A stretch of 64,000 nucleotides of DNA from Bacillota bacterium. Its GTDB lineage: Bacteria; Bacillota; SHA-98; UBA4971. The stretch lies in contig JACIXY010000008.1 of assembly GCA_014360195.1 (NCBI GenBank), positions 1-64,000 of the forward strand, read 5' to 3'. Below are positions 8,242-17,084 of this stretch, piece after piece; the first letter of the stretch is position 1, and each line of letters starts with the position of its first letter. Both the position numbers and the translations under genes were made by a program. The notes below the pieces were generated by a model. The model saw nothing but the letters and a program-made list of their open reading frames with translations. It searched no databases and was not told the origin of the DNA.

Positions 8242-9660
8242 CTAGAACCTGATTGTCAGCTCCGCCGTGGCGACGTTTGTGCGATGCGACCCCGGCGACA
8301 TGGTCTCGGGATCTAGATCCTGGAAGTCTATGAGCCTGTAGCCGAGCACGATGGAGGTCGTCCCGCCGAACGTGTAGCCCAGGCCGAAGCTGGCGGTGGT
8401 CTTGCGGGCATCCAGCGAGAGGCCCGGCAGCGTGTAGTCGCCGAACACCCCCGCCGCCTTCGAGCCAGAGTCACCGGCCTTCTCCTGCGAGGTAGACCCG
8501 CTCCATTCGATCCCCTTCGGCACCAGATCCGTGATCCGCGAGTACGTGTACCCTGCCTTGATGAAGGCAGAATCCGACAGGGCGAACTTGTAGTCAATCC
8601 CGAGGAGCGTCGTCGCCCTGGCCTTGCTCTCGCTTTCATCAGCCGCCTCTTCATTGCCCTTCACCAGCTCGTAGCTGGCCCGAAACATGGCAAGCTGGCT
8701 TAGGGCGTACTTCAGGTCGAGGCGGGCGATAACATCGTCCCCCTCGCCGGGGGCAATACCGCCAGGAGCGGGCGGCCCGCCGAGTGATAGCTCCGCTTTT
8801 GCCCCGTCGTCCAGGGGAATGGTGAGGGCCCTCTTCTGGCTCGTACCCTCGCCAGCATTGGCCGCTGGGGCCGCCGGAGACATGGGCCCGACGACAGCAG
8901 GCACACTGGCTTCGCTGTTCCCGAGGAGCTCAGATAGCCTTTTACCGCCGGAAAAGGCCTGACGCCCTGCGTCCCCCGGAATCGCTGACAGTGCCGCTAT
9001 GATCCCCGGGTCTGGACGCAGCCGCAGCGAGGACCATGCCTGGAAGGACTCAGGCAGCCGGGGTGTCCCCGGAATTACGCCGACAAGCGTCTGTGACGGG
9101 GAACCTGTCGCAGATGCTCCGCCCGGCATGACGGTTGTGCCAGTGGCCTCATTTCCCGCTCCGACAGGGGCGCTCGAGGCGGTGCCGGGAGACGCACCCA
9201 TCCCGCTCATGGCCGGAGCCCCGCCTGCACCGTCTTTACCATCTCCGATCCCCGAAAGAACATGCCGGCTCGTTCCAGCCACCAAGGCAAGCTCGCTAGC
9301 GAACTCCTCTTGGAGCCGCGCCAGCATTTCACGCTGCTGCGGCGTCAGCATCGCTCCGGCCTTCAGCCGGTCGCCGAGGCGCGCGATCGCCCACGCCATT
9401 TCGTACCGGGTGATAACCCGGTCCCCACCGAACGCGTCGGCCGAGTAGCCCTCCACAAGCCCGAGGCGGGCAAACTCGGCGAGCGCGGCATAGGACCAGT
9501 GCCCTTTTGGGACATCGCCGAAGGGGTTTGTGGCCGCGCGCGCTCCAGAAGCTGCGAATGCCACGAGAAGCACAAGCATCGGGGCAGCAAACATCTTTGC
9601 GAGACGCGCGCCCTGGCCTCTCCAATGGACACCCACACGCCTCCTGGACTTTTTCGTCAT
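8242..9660 (-). CDS. SLH-domain outer membrane protein, small
   Basis: A 472-residue exported protein. A signal peptide (hydrophobic stretch ending SGARAATN) is followed by one SLH domain at about residues 38-85 (FGDVPKGHWSYAALAEFARL, then ITRYEMAWAIARL). SLH domains in diderm Firmicutes bind the peptidoglycan-linked secondary polymer and hold the outer membrane. A low-complexity Gly/Ala/Pro region separates this from a C-terminal beta-barrel-like part ending TAELTIRF, with the terminal Phe that BAM recognises. It is half the length of the two OmpM porins and lacks their long coiled coil. The ATG at 9660 was chosen since the reading frame upstream has no export signal; ATG 9594 is an alternative. 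Confidence 0.75.
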   Translation of the reverse strand: MTKKSRRRVGVHWRGQGARLAKMFAAPMLVLLVAFAASGARAATNPFGDVPKGHWSYAALAEFARLGLVEGYSADAFGGDRVITRYEMAWAIARLGDRLKAGAMLTPQQREMLARLQEEFASELALVAGTSRHVLSGIGDGKDGAGGAPAMSGMGASPGTASSAPVGAGNEATGTTVMPGGASATGSPSQTLVGVIPGTPRLPESFQAWSSLRLRPDPGIIAALSAIPGDAGRQAFSGGKRLSELLGNSEASVPAVVGPMSPAAPAANAGEGTSQKRALTIPLDDGAKAELSLGGPPAPGGIAPGEGDDVIARLDLKYALSQLAMFRASYELVKGNEEAADESESKARATTLLGIDYKFALSDSAFIKAGYTYSRITDLVPKGIEWSGSTSQEKAGDSGSKAAGVFGDYTLPGLSLDARKTTASFGLGYTFGGTTSIVLGYRLIDFQDLDPETMSPGSHRTNVATAELTIRF

Positions 9661-9838
9661 CTCTCGATATCTGCTAGTTCCGTACACCGCGCGCCACCAC
9701 ACCTCAGCAGCGCCATCCCGCCGGGCCCCTGCCTGCTCCGAACAAGTGCTGCCGGAGAATAGCCAACAGGGTCCTCGTTTGCCCCAGCCTGCCTTATTAG
9801 ATATTCTATGACCCCACGAGAAATCCCTCCCCGGGGTC

Positions 9839-10318
9839 CTACTTTTCGACTGAATGGAAAAATCTTTCGGCAAGGATAACAGCGACATAGTCGTCGAACG
9901 GCTCACCAGGCGTCCGCAGGGACAGGGGAACAAGCTTCCCCAGGCCGCGCAGGGGATGGTCCTTAAGGTATCGTCTCCGCCCCTCCATGCTGCTCTCGTG
10001 CTCGTCGACAAAGACCACGCGACGGGGACCCGCTCCGGCCCGGTCCAGCGCCGCCCGGATTTCCTGCGCCAGCGCTCTCGACCCCGTCCGGTCGCCGAGC
10101 ACGACGGTGTCCACTCCGTGTACGCGGGCAAGCTCCCTGACCCGCTCCCCTATTTCCGCCCTCGCGACTATCCCCTTTGCCAGGACGGCGCCGTCGGCCT
10201 TCACCACGGCTATGCCGCACTTTTCCCGCCCGGGATCTACGGCTATGACCGCTTCCGGCCTGCCCCGGTCATCCTTCCGGCCATGACAGCGCGGCTCACC
10301 CATACCCGCACCCCACAT
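9839..10318 (-). CDS. YqgF/RuvX-like RNase H-fold nuclease
   Basis: A 159-residue protein with the YqgF fold seen in RuvX/YqgF pre-16S rRNA processing nucleases and Holliday junction resolvase relatives. AVIAVDPGREKCGIAVV (about residues 22-38) gives the first acidic residue, DTVVLGDRTGS the second strand, and FDDYVAVILAERFF the final acidic helix. The usual DERLTT segment is replaced by VDEHESSMEGRRRY, so this is a divergent subfamily and not the standard housekeeping ruvX. It acts in the cytoplasm and has no obvious link to the envelope genes around it. A second ATG five codons in is an equally good start. Confidence 0.7.
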   Translation of the reverse strand: MWGAGMGEPRCHGRKDDRGRPEAVIAVDPGREKCGIAVVKADGAVLAKGIVARAEIGERVRELARVHGVDTVVLGDRTGSRALAQEIRAALDRAGAGPRRVVFVDEHESSMEGRRRYLKDHPLRGLGKLVPLSLRTPGEPFDDYVAVILAERFFHSVEK

Positions 10319-10718
10319 GCCCGCATCCCACCTGCACCTCAGATTCTACCAGGTTTGGTCGCGGACGGGAATAGCCTTCCTAGAAAACCGTCCAAACGGG
10401 TGATGAGGCTTCCGGCCTCCGTCTCGTAGCGAGCCCCCCGCTACCCTGAAAACGGACACTCCGTTTTCATGATTCAATGGTGCCAGGGAGCGCCTGGCAT
10501 GGACGACCACTGCGCAGGTTGGCGATCGCCCCGCCGCAGCCGGACTTGCTACAGATAGCCAACGTCGAAGTTGAGACGACACCCAAGGACACCATAGGCA
10601 GGTTTCGTCCGCGTCACGCTCTCCGCACCCAACGCAACCGCTAAGTTCCGAGGTTGCCTACCAATAAGACGCCCGCCGGAAGACTATCCCAAGATAAAGG
10701 CTACCCCTCAGCTGACGC
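10319..10718. other. Intergenic stretch with a possible insertion-sequence scar
   Basis: This 400-base gap between the YqgF-like gene and the porin terminator has no convincing gene. A short minus-strand frame (10346-10582) contains VVVHARRSLAPLNHENGVSV, and the surrounding bases recall sequences I have seen next to IS21-type transposase genes. That likeness is from memory only. The perfect palindrome at 10447-10469 is listed separately. Confidence 0.3.
10447..10469. repeat. Perfect 10-bp inverted repeat
   Basis: The arms TGAAAACGGA and TCCGTTTTCA flank a CAC loop. There is no following T-run on either strand beyond the stem itself, so it may be a mobile-element end or a protein-binding palindrome rather than a terminator. 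Confidence 0.5.
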
Positions 10719-10748
10719 AAAACCCCGGGGGAGGCGACTCCCCCGGGG
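10719..10748 (-). terminator. Rho-independent terminator of the first porin gene
   Basis: An 11-bp perfect stem (CCCCGGGGGAG / CTCCCCCGGGG) with a 4-base loop is followed by TTTT in the minus direction, 34 bases beyond the stop at 10782. It is the strongest terminator in the window. Confidence 0.9.
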
Positions 10749-10781
10749 ATTTCGCTTCGCACCGCGTCGCACCGGGTCAGA

Positions 10782-13538
10782 CTAGAAGGTGACCTTGAGC
10801 GAGCCGGTGATGATGCGCGCCGTGTAATCTGCGTCAGTGACCTCGCCCTTGGCGTCGGACTTGACCACCTTGTAGCCCAGCTTCAGGGTAGTATTGGCCG
10901 CGATGTTGTAGGTGTAGTTGAGCTCAGCGATGAGGTTGTTGAGCGGCGCATACTCGTACGGAGTCGTCGGGTCATCCCACTTGTCGAGCTTGTAGAACTC
11001 GGCCTTCGCGTCGACGCTCGCCTTGGGCGTGAGCTGCGAGGTGACGCCGGTCTTCAGGATGCTCTTCGTGTACGGCTTGTAGTCGTTCAGAAGGTCGGAC
11101 TTCACCTCGTAGTTGTAGCTGCCCTTCACCTTGGTGGCCTCGGTCACCGGGAACTCAGCCGACACGCCGGCCTTGAAGACGCTGGCGTTGGAATTCTTGA
11201 TGTAATACGGAGAACCATCGTCTGTGGCCATGTCTTTCTTGTCATCCAACTTGCTCCAGTTATACCCGCCAGTCAGCTTCAGGTTCGGCGTCAGGGCATA
11301 GTCGAGAGCAAGGTCGAACACGCTCTTCGTGTAGTAGGGCTCAGCGGCACCGCCGCCCAACTTCACGGTTGCGCCCGTGACCTTGTACTCGGCCCTCACC
11401 GGAGCGAGCTCGGCCTTCACGCCGCCGGTGAGCTTGAACACGTTGCCGTTGTCGCCATATACGGTGTCACCAAGCACGTAGAGGTTGTTCTCCAGGTCCA
11501 CGCTGGGCGTTACCGTCATGGCGCCCCAGGCCATCTTGTATTCAGCGCCCGCGGTGGCCGTGTTGGTCTTCCTCTCGTCCCAGTCCTTCGTCGCGTCGGC
11601 ATCACCGCTGACCTTGTAGCCGCCCTTGAGCGTCAGGTTGCCCACTGGCAGCTTGCCGCTGATGCTGACGGTCTTGAAGTCATTGCCTATTCCGTCGCTG
11701 CTTGTGTCGACAAACGCGGGGTCAAAGGATTTCTCGATCCTGGTCACGTTGCCGGACAGCTCGAGCGCACCGACCTTGCCGGTGACATTGATCTTCGCCG
11801 CCGTGCCGGAGTCGGTTTGCGTAGCATCATCGTACTTGGTATCCTTCGCGAACTCGCCCGAAACGCTCCAGCCCGGAGCAACGGTGAAGCTACCAGCGAC
11901 TCCGATGACCGTATCCTTCTTCGGCACAGGTGCCGTGAACGGGTCACTGTTGTCGATGTAGACAGACTGCGGGTCCTCGTACTGCGACACATATGCCGCG
12001 CTGAGCTTCAGGTTGTCCGTAAGGGCGACCTTGCCTTCGCCAGCACACACGTACCGCGCGTACGGAGAAAGGACTGTCTCATCGGCCGCCGTGTCCGGGT
12101 TATCAGGCGTAATCACCCGGACCGGGAGCTTCAGGAACAGCGTCGTCCCGGAGAACTTCCCGAACGCGCCCTGAGCGATGACGCCCTCATACAGCGGGTT
12201 GCCGTAGGAATCCGTGAGTTCGCTCGCCATCATCGTGTATGGCGTGAACGCTCCCTCGGGAAGGGTGACTCCACCAGCATAGAGCCGCCCAAGGACGCCG
12301 GCTGTCTTCACCTCAAGCGATAGGCTGCTGAGCTTGAACTCGTTCGAGGGGTCGGTACCACCGTACAGGTTCTTCAGCGTGCCGAGGCCGATGCCTACTA
12401 CTACGCCATCCGCCGGCCGAGCCGTGAGCTTTAGACTCAGCTTGTGCTCGAAAGTCGACGTAGGCATGTACGTTCCGTCCGAATGGGGATCATCGTAGAT
12501 ATCGTTCGGGTCCACCCATGCGCGGTTATTGTCCAGACCGAACTTGGCGTAGATATCCGTATCGTTCAGCACGACCTCGCTCGACCCGGAGATCGTGACC
12601 TTCTCGTGGCCGGCGATGTGCTGGTCGAGCTTGGCGCCGATAGCGGTGGCCTTCTCGTCGACAGCTCCGAGCTTCTCCTCAAGGTCAACGATCTTGGCGT
12701 TGGCGAGCGCGAGATCGTTCTCGAGCGCCGTCACGCGGATGCCGAGAGCGGTGAGTTCGAGACTGAACTCCTCCTTCAGGGCATCGATCAGGGCGACGAG
12801 CTCCTTCGCCTTAGCCTCGATCTTCGCGCTGAGCTCGTTGTCGCCAGCAGCGATCTTCTGCTCGAGCTCGGCCTTGATGGCGGCGAGCTTCTCGGCGAGG
12901 TCCGCATCGCCAGCGGCGGCCTTGGTCTCAAGTTCGAGAGCCTTCACGCTGAGCTCGCCCTCGAGAAGGGCCAGAGCGCCATCGAGCTCGACGACCTTGG
13001 CGTTGATCTCGTCGGCCTTCCTGTCGACCTCGTCGACCTTGCCGGAGACCGCGTCAACAGCGCCCTCGACGCTCGCGACCTTGCCCTCCACACCCGCAAT
13101 CCTCGCGGCGAGCGCGTCGAGCTCTTCGGTCTTCAGCTTTTCGACTATGGTCTTCTCGATGACCTTCTCGATGATCGGCTTCTCGACGGTCACGGTCTCC
13201 TTCTCAATGACCTTCTCGGTCGGCGCAGGAGCCGGAGCGGACGACGGCGGAGGGGTAAGCCCTGCCTTAGCGGCCTCTATCTCGGCCTTTATCTGCGCGT
13301 CGAGGGAGACCAGGAGCCTTGCGATGACCATGGCCATCTGGTACCTGGTCATCGGCTCCGCGCCCCTGAAGGTGCCATCGGGGAAGCCCTCGACAAGCCC
13401 ATAGGCGGCGAGCTGCTTCACGGCCTCGTATGCCCAGTGGTTCTCAGGCACGTCGGCAAACGGACCGGCTGCCGTAGGAACTGCCAGCGCCAGCACGAGT
13501 ACCGCTGCCAGCGCAATGGGCATATACCTCTTCATCAT
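10782..13538 (-). CDS. OmpM-type SLH porin (copy 1)
   Basis: A 918-residue outer-membrane porin that probably also tethers the outer membrane to the wall. The signal peptide ends near residue 24. One SLH domain follows (about 25-80, FADVPENHWAYEAVKQLAAY and MTRYQMAMVIARLL). A Pro/Ala linker leads to the charged repeats EKVIEKETVTVEKPIIEKVI, then a long coiled coil (about 130-300) that would span the periplasm. A C-terminal beta-barrel (about 315-918) ends GSLKVTF. This layout matches OmpM of Negativicutes. The start is the first of two adjacent ATGs after AAGGGGGTATATC. It is monocistronic, with its own leader and terminator, and is paralogous to the next gene. Confidence 0.88.
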   Translation of the reverse strand: MMKRYMPIALAAVLVLALAVPTAAGPFADVPENHWAYEAVKQLAAYGLVEGFPDGTFRGAEPMTRYQMAMVIARLLVSLDAQIKAEIEAAKAGLTPPPSSAPAPAPTEKVIEKETVTVEKPIIEKVIEKTIVEKLKTEELDALAARIAGVEGKVASVEGAVDAVSGKVDEVDRKADEINAKVVELDGALALLEGELSVKALELETKAAAGDADLAEKLAAIKAELEQKIAAGDNELSAKIEAKAKELVALIDALKEEFSLELTALGIRVTALENDLALANAKIVDLEEKLGAVDEKATAIGAKLDQHIAGHEKVTISGSSEVVLNDTDIYAKFGLDNNRAWVDPNDIYDDPHSDGTYMPTSTFEHKLSLKLTARPADGVVVGIGLGTLKNLYGGTDPSNEFKLSSLSLEVKTAGVLGRLYAGGVTLPEGAFTPYTMMASELTDSYGNPLYEGVIAQGAFGKFSGTTLFLKLPVRVITPDNPDTAADETVLSPYARYVCAGEGKVALTDNLKLSAAYVSQYEDPQSVYIDNSDPFTAPVPKKDTVIGVAGSFTVAPGWSVSGEFAKDTKYDDATQTDSGTAAKINVTGKVGALELSGNVTRIEKSFDPAFVDTSSDGIGNDFKTVSISGKLPVGNLTLKGGYKVSGDADATKDWDERKTNTATAGAEYKMAWGAMTVTPSVDLENNLYVLGDTVYGDNGNVFKLTGGVKAELAPVRAEYKVTGATVKLGGGAAEPYYTKSVFDLALDYALTPNLKLTGGYNWSKLDDKKDMATDDGSPYYIKNSNASVFKAGVSAEFPVTEATKVKGSYNYEVKSDLLNDYKPYTKSILKTGVTSQLTPKASVDAKAEFYKLDKWDDPTTPYEYAPLNNLIAELNYTYNIAANTTLKLGYKVVKSDAKGEVTDADYTARIITGSLKVTF

Positions 13539-13582
13539 GATATACCCCCTTGGTTTTAGTCATCTTCAGGGCCATGCGCCTC

Positions 13583-13626
13583 GCCCCACAGGCTCGGCGG
13601 TGAGTAGCCTCGTTCCCTCATCCCCC
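13583..13626 (-). promoter_or_regulatory. Conserved 5' leader segment of porin copy 1
   Basis: On the minus strand this segment, about 45-90 bases before the start codon, resembles the leader of the second porin (GATGAG, then GGAAC, AGG, CTCACCGC). Two interleaved pairings are possible: TGAG (13617-13620) with CTCA (13601-13604), and AGGCT (13606-13610) with AGCCT (13590-13594). The order P1-P2-P1'-P2' would form a pseudoknot. No known riboswitch class was recognised. Confidence 0.4.
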
Positions 13627-13972
13627 GCAGCCTGCAGCGCCCGGCCCATGCCCCCTTGCTTTATCCCTCACCGGCCTTCGTGGCAAACCTCAGGTTTTCA
13701 CCTCCTTTCGCCCACTGCCGTATGGGATAAACATGCCTCACGAGCCAATATTGACCTCGTCTTGGTGTATTCTCCATTATGACAAGAATTCCTTCAATTG
13801 GACGGAACTTTTTTGGCCGTCTCGCAGGCGTTTTGAGGTATTATTCGTCAGGCCATCCTCATTTTCCTTCCACAAGGCAAACCTGTCTTAGTTGCCATGC
13901 TGCCACCCAGACGGCCCAGCGACCGCGTGTCTTTCCGACTCCGCCATAGACACCTGCACGTTAGAGCATATG
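13627..13972 (-). promoter_or_regulatory. Upstream region of porin copy 1
   Basis: This gap holds the promoter region of the porin. At 13772-13795 the minus strand reads AGGA, 14 bases, GGAGAA, in an AT-rich patch; the same spacing occurs upstream of porin copy 2. TTGAAG with a 17-base spacer to GAGAAT overlaps it and could be a weak sigma-A promoter. An extra AAGGAGGTG near 13700 has no convincing gene behind it. No protein is recognised here. Confidence 0.4.
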
Positions 13973-14001
13973 AAAAGCCCCGGGTTAATCTCCCCAGGGG
14001 C
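13973..14001 (-). terminator. Probable terminator after the second porin
   Basis: In the minus direction GCCCC (13997-14001) pairs with GGGGC (13977-13981), with an inner GGG/CCC pairing, and TTTT follows. It lies about 275 bases past the porin stop at 14275, so a long 3' untranslated region is implied. Confidence 0.6.
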
Positions 14002-14274
14002 CCGCCTGGTAACTATCTCTTCTAACATGCGGCCCGTGACGCGGCTCGCCGCGCGGGCACGGCGCGCATTGCCGCGGGGCTTGCGGCGCGACTTGCAACG
14101 CGGTTCGGAGCACAGCCCACGATGCGCTGGCTCACTGAATGCCCGCGCCGCCCGCCGGTCGCGGCGCGGTTCGGCACGCCACCCTAACACACGCCGAACC
14201 GCAGGCCGGGAGGTTACCCCAGCCTGCGGTTCCTTAGAACGCGAGCGTTTGGTTAGAGCTCAGATCTTTCGGAC
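14002..14274. other. Intergenic stretch between terminator and second porin
   Basis: No gene is supported; the short frames here are arginine-rich and have no recognisable domain. A 10-bp perfect stem (AACCGCAGGC 14197-14206 with GCCTGCGGTT 14222-14231) stands 44 bases past the porin stop and lacks a T-run, so it may protect the mRNA end. Confidence 0.5.
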
Positions 14275-16992
14275 CTAGAACTTCACGACCAGCGACGCCG
14301 TGGCGACGTTGGACCTGTAGTCCTTGTCCGGATCGTCCTTGGCGCTGTAAGACATCGTCTTGTAGCCGACCTCGAGATCGGTGTTCTCGGCGATGTGGTG
14401 CGCAAGCCCGATCTCGCCGGTCAGCATGCGTCCATCAACGCCAGGATCGTTCACCGCGCCAGAGGTGATCCCGACCTGGCCGGTGAGTTTCGTGTTGGGC
14501 GTTATCTGGCTCTCGATTCCGGCCTTCGCCGTGGTCTTTACGCCCTCGATCTCCGCGCTGTCCTTGGTCCACGGGGTCGCGTCACTGTAGTCCACGCGTC
14601 TGTACTCCCAGGAGCCAGTGAGCTTCGTCACAGTGGTGAGGTTGAAGCCGAGGTCCACACCGGCCGTCTTGACGGTGTATTCCTCGTCAACCGCTGTGCT
14701 CCTGGAATCTTCGACGTCCATCTTGTAGGACTTGTACCCGCCGCGGAGCGCTATCTCCGGCGTCAGGTTGTGCGCGAAACCGAGGTCCAGGACTCTCTCC
14801 TTGGACACAAGCGTCTTCGCATCAGCGTCGCGCACATCGGTGACCGCGTACTCAACCGAGAGCGGAGCGTACTTCGCGGAGATGGACCGACCTATCTCGA
14901 GCGAGTTGACTATCGGGTTCCCCTTCACGCTGTCTCGGTGGGCAAGCGCGAGGTTGACGTCGGCGACCACGTCGGCGCCCAGGAGGTTCCTGGCGAACCT
15001 GGCTCCGACCGACTTCGTGGCAACGACGTCCTTGCCGTCCTCGCCAGCTTCAGGCACCCAGTTCGCGTTGCCGGTCTTCTCGTACCCGCCGGTTAGCGTA
15101 AGCTCGCCGCCAACCATCGCAAGCGGCAGGCTTGCCTCGAGGGACACGGTCTTCACGTTGTTGTCGAGTCCACGCTTCTCCGTGGAGTCGTACGGGACCT
15201 CGACGAACTCAGGGTGGTATCCAGCCTCGATTCTCGTGTACGCCGCGCCCACCTGTACCGGGCCGATGCAGCCGTCGAGGCTCATCTCTGTCGCGGTGTG
15301 CTGCACCCCGGTCTCGTCGGTGTGCCGCGCGAACTCGGCAGACGCGCCCCATTCAGGCGCGAAAGTCGCCTTCGCGTTGACGCCGGCCACGCTGTCTTTG
15401 TCCACTGTCGCAGGCCCGTTCGCGAGCGACTTCTCATCATCGAACGCGGCTACGTAGGTGGCACCGACGATGAGGTTGTCCGTGAGCGACAGCTTCGTGT
15501 CGATGGCCGCCGCATACCTAGCGTATGCCTCGTTACCTTCAGTCGTGACTGGAGCCTTCAACCTCCACACAAGCCCCGTGGCGTTCAGGCGGCCGTAAGC
15601 CATCTCAGCCAGCGTGCCCTCGTACAGCGGGACCCCATCGTCATTGCGGAGCATGTGGCCCTGGAGGGTCAGGTTCGTGAACGTCCCGGCGGGCTCCGCC
15701 ACGTTGCCGATGCGCACGTGGCGCAGGATGCCGGGGGTTACGATGTCCAGGTAAAGACCGTTGTCTTTAAGCTGGAACGTGTTGTTATCCCAACCGCCGC
15801 CGAGAATGTTCGTCATGGTGGCGAGGCCGGCCTCCGCCACAACGCCCTCGGCCACGTTCGCCGTGAGCTTCAAGTTCAGTTCGTGGTTGAACTTGCTCGT
15901 CGGGACGAACACGTAGTCAGTGCTGGACGCGTTCTCAGGCGTGTCGTTGTTCTTCGGGTTGAACGGGTCGAGCCACGGGATGCCGCCGCCATAGATGTCG
16001 ACATCCTTGAAGCTGACTTTGCTGTCACCCGAGATGCGGACCCTCTCGTGCCCGGCGATATGCCCCTCCAGCTTGGAAGCCGTCTGGGCGAGCTTCGAGC
16101 CGAGTTCCGTCGTAGCCTGGTTGACGTTCTCGATCTTGGAGTTCGCAAGCGCGAGCTGCTCCTCGAGAGCCGTCACGCGCACGCCGAGCACGCTCAACTC
16201 CTGCGCGAACTCGGTCTTGAGCGCCTCGATGATGGCAATGGCCTCAGCCACCCGCGCGTCGAGGGTCGCCTTGTCGATGGAACCTTCCTTCTCGACTATG
16301 TGCTTTTCGATGATCTTCTCGATGATGGGCTTCTCCACTACCACCCGCTCGATGATCTTCTCGGGCGGCGCGGCGGGAGCCTGCTCCGTCTGAGCCTGCT
16401 CCGCGGGTGCTTGTGCCTGGGCATGGGCCTGGGCTTCAGCCTGAGCTTTGGCCTCGGCCTTCGCCTGGACCTCAGCGGCCTCGTGGGCCTTTATGGCCTC
16501 CTCGGCAGCCTTCCGGGCCTGTTCGGCCGCGCCCTGTGCCGCCTGCTCTGCCGCAGCCTTCGCGGCCTGCTCAGCGGCTTGTTTCGCCGCCTCGGTGGCG
16601 GCCGCCTTCGCTATCTCTTCAGCCGCAGCTTTGGACATGTCCACGGCCTGCATCTTGGCCTCATCGATAGCCTTCTTGAGTTCCTCTCGCTGCTGCGCAT
16701 CCTGAATGGTCGCCTCGTCCTTCGCCCGCTGGATGGCGTCCCTGATCTGCGCGTCCAGGTCGGACAGCATGCGAGCGACCACCATGGCCATCTGGTATCT
16801 GGTCATTCCCTCAGCGCCTTTGAACGTCCCGTCGGGGAACCCCTCCACAAGGCCGGAGGCTGCAAGCTGCTTGACAGCCTCATACGCCCAGTGGTTCTCG
16901 GGGACGTCGGCGAAGGGATTGGCCATGACGGGCAGCGCGAGAGCAAATGCCATGACAACTGCGATGATCGCTGCCAGGTGTCTCTTCATCAT
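14275..16992 (-). CDS. OmpM-type SLH porin (copy 2)
   Basis: A 905-residue paralogue of the 10.8-kb porin with the same plan: signal peptide, SLH domain (FADVPENHWAYEAVKQLAAS, MTRYQMAMVVARML), charged linker (KIIERVVVEKPIIEKIIEKH), coiled coil and a C-terminal barrel ending ATASLVVKF. It differs by an extra alanine-rich helical stretch after the SLH domain (about residues 105-195, many EQAAKAA and QAQAHAQ steps), which would lengthen the periplasmic stalk. The ATG pair at 16992 follows AAGGGGGTATTGGACG. An in-frame ATG at 17082 is rejected because it would bury the signal peptide and read through the conserved leader. Expression of the two porins may be alternated or balanced through their leaders. 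Confidence 0.88.
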   Translation of the reverse strand: MMKRHLAAIIAVVMAFALALPVMANPFADVPENHWAYEAVKQLAASGLVEGFPDGTFKGAEGMTRYQMAMVVARMLSDLDAQIRDAIQRAKDEATIQDAQQREELKKAIDEAKMQAVDMSKAAAEEIAKAAATEAAKQAAEQAAKAAAEQAAQGAAEQARKAAEEAIKAHEAAEVQAKAEAKAQAEAQAHAQAQAPAEQAQTEQAPAAPPEKIIERVVVEKPIIEKIIEKHIVEKEGSIDKATLDARVAEAIAIIEALKTEFAQELSVLGVRVTALEEQLALANSKIENVNQATTELGSKLAQTASKLEGHIAGHERVRISGDSKVSFKDVDIYGGGIPWLDPFNPKNNDTPENASSTDYVFVPTSKFNHELNLKLTANVAEGVVAEAGLATMTNILGGGWDNNTFQLKDNGLYLDIVTPGILRHVRIGNVAEPAGTFTNLTLQGHMLRNDDGVPLYEGTLAEMAYGRLNATGLVWRLKAPVTTEGNEAYARYAAAIDTKLSLTDNLIVGATYVAAFDDEKSLANGPATVDKDSVAGVNAKATFAPEWGASAEFARHTDETGVQHTATEMSLDGCIGPVQVGAAYTRIEAGYHPEFVEVPYDSTEKRGLDNNVKTVSLEASLPLAMVGGELTLTGGYEKTGNANWVPEAGEDGKDVVATKSVGARFARNLLGADVVADVNLALAHRDSVKGNPIVNSLEIGRSISAKYAPLSVEYAVTDVRDADAKTLVSKERVLDLGFAHNLTPEIALRGGYKSYKMDVEDSRSTAVDEEYTVKTAGVDLGFNLTTVTKLTGSWEYRRVDYSDATPWTKDSAEIEGVKTTAKAGIESQITPNTKLTGQVGITSGAVNDPGVDGRMLTGEIGLAHHIAENTDLEVGYKTMSYSAKDDPDKDYRSNVATASLVVKF

Positions 16993-17034
16993 CGTCCAAT
17001 ACCCCCTTGAGTTTGCGTGAAGAAGGCCCTTCCC

Positions 17035-17084
17035 GTAACACAAGGTGGCTTTCGCGGTGAGAGTCTCCTTGTTTCCTCTCATCC
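17035..17084 (-). promoter_or_regulatory. Conserved 5' leader segment of porin copy 2
   Basis: The minus strand can form TGAGAG (17076-17081) with CTCTCA (17058-17063) and ACAAGG (17067-17072) with CCTTGT (17040-17045), interleaved as P1-P2-P1'-P2'. The second helix differs in sequence from that of porin copy 1 but keeps pairing, which is the pattern expected of a conserved RNA fold. Confidence 0.45.

Noticed and set aside
13583-13626. Assignment of the porin leaders to a known riboswitch (fluoride, c-di-GMP, SAM, cobalamin)
   Set aside because: None of the conserved core sequences of these classes is present; only the pairing pattern is retained as a finding.
13888-14190. A 100-codon minus-strand frame after the second porin
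   Set aside because: Arg-rich composition, no ribosome site, no domain, and it runs across the probable terminator.
15214-17010. A 598-codon plus-strand frame opposite the second porin
   Set aside because: It is antisense to a clear signal peptide-SLH-coiled coil-barrel gene; its Leu/Arg/Gly-rich product arises from GC-rich codon bias.
17016-17082. Starting the second porin at the upstream ATG (17082)
   Set aside because: This would put 30 residues before the signal peptide and translate the leader that is similar to the non-coding leader of the first porin.
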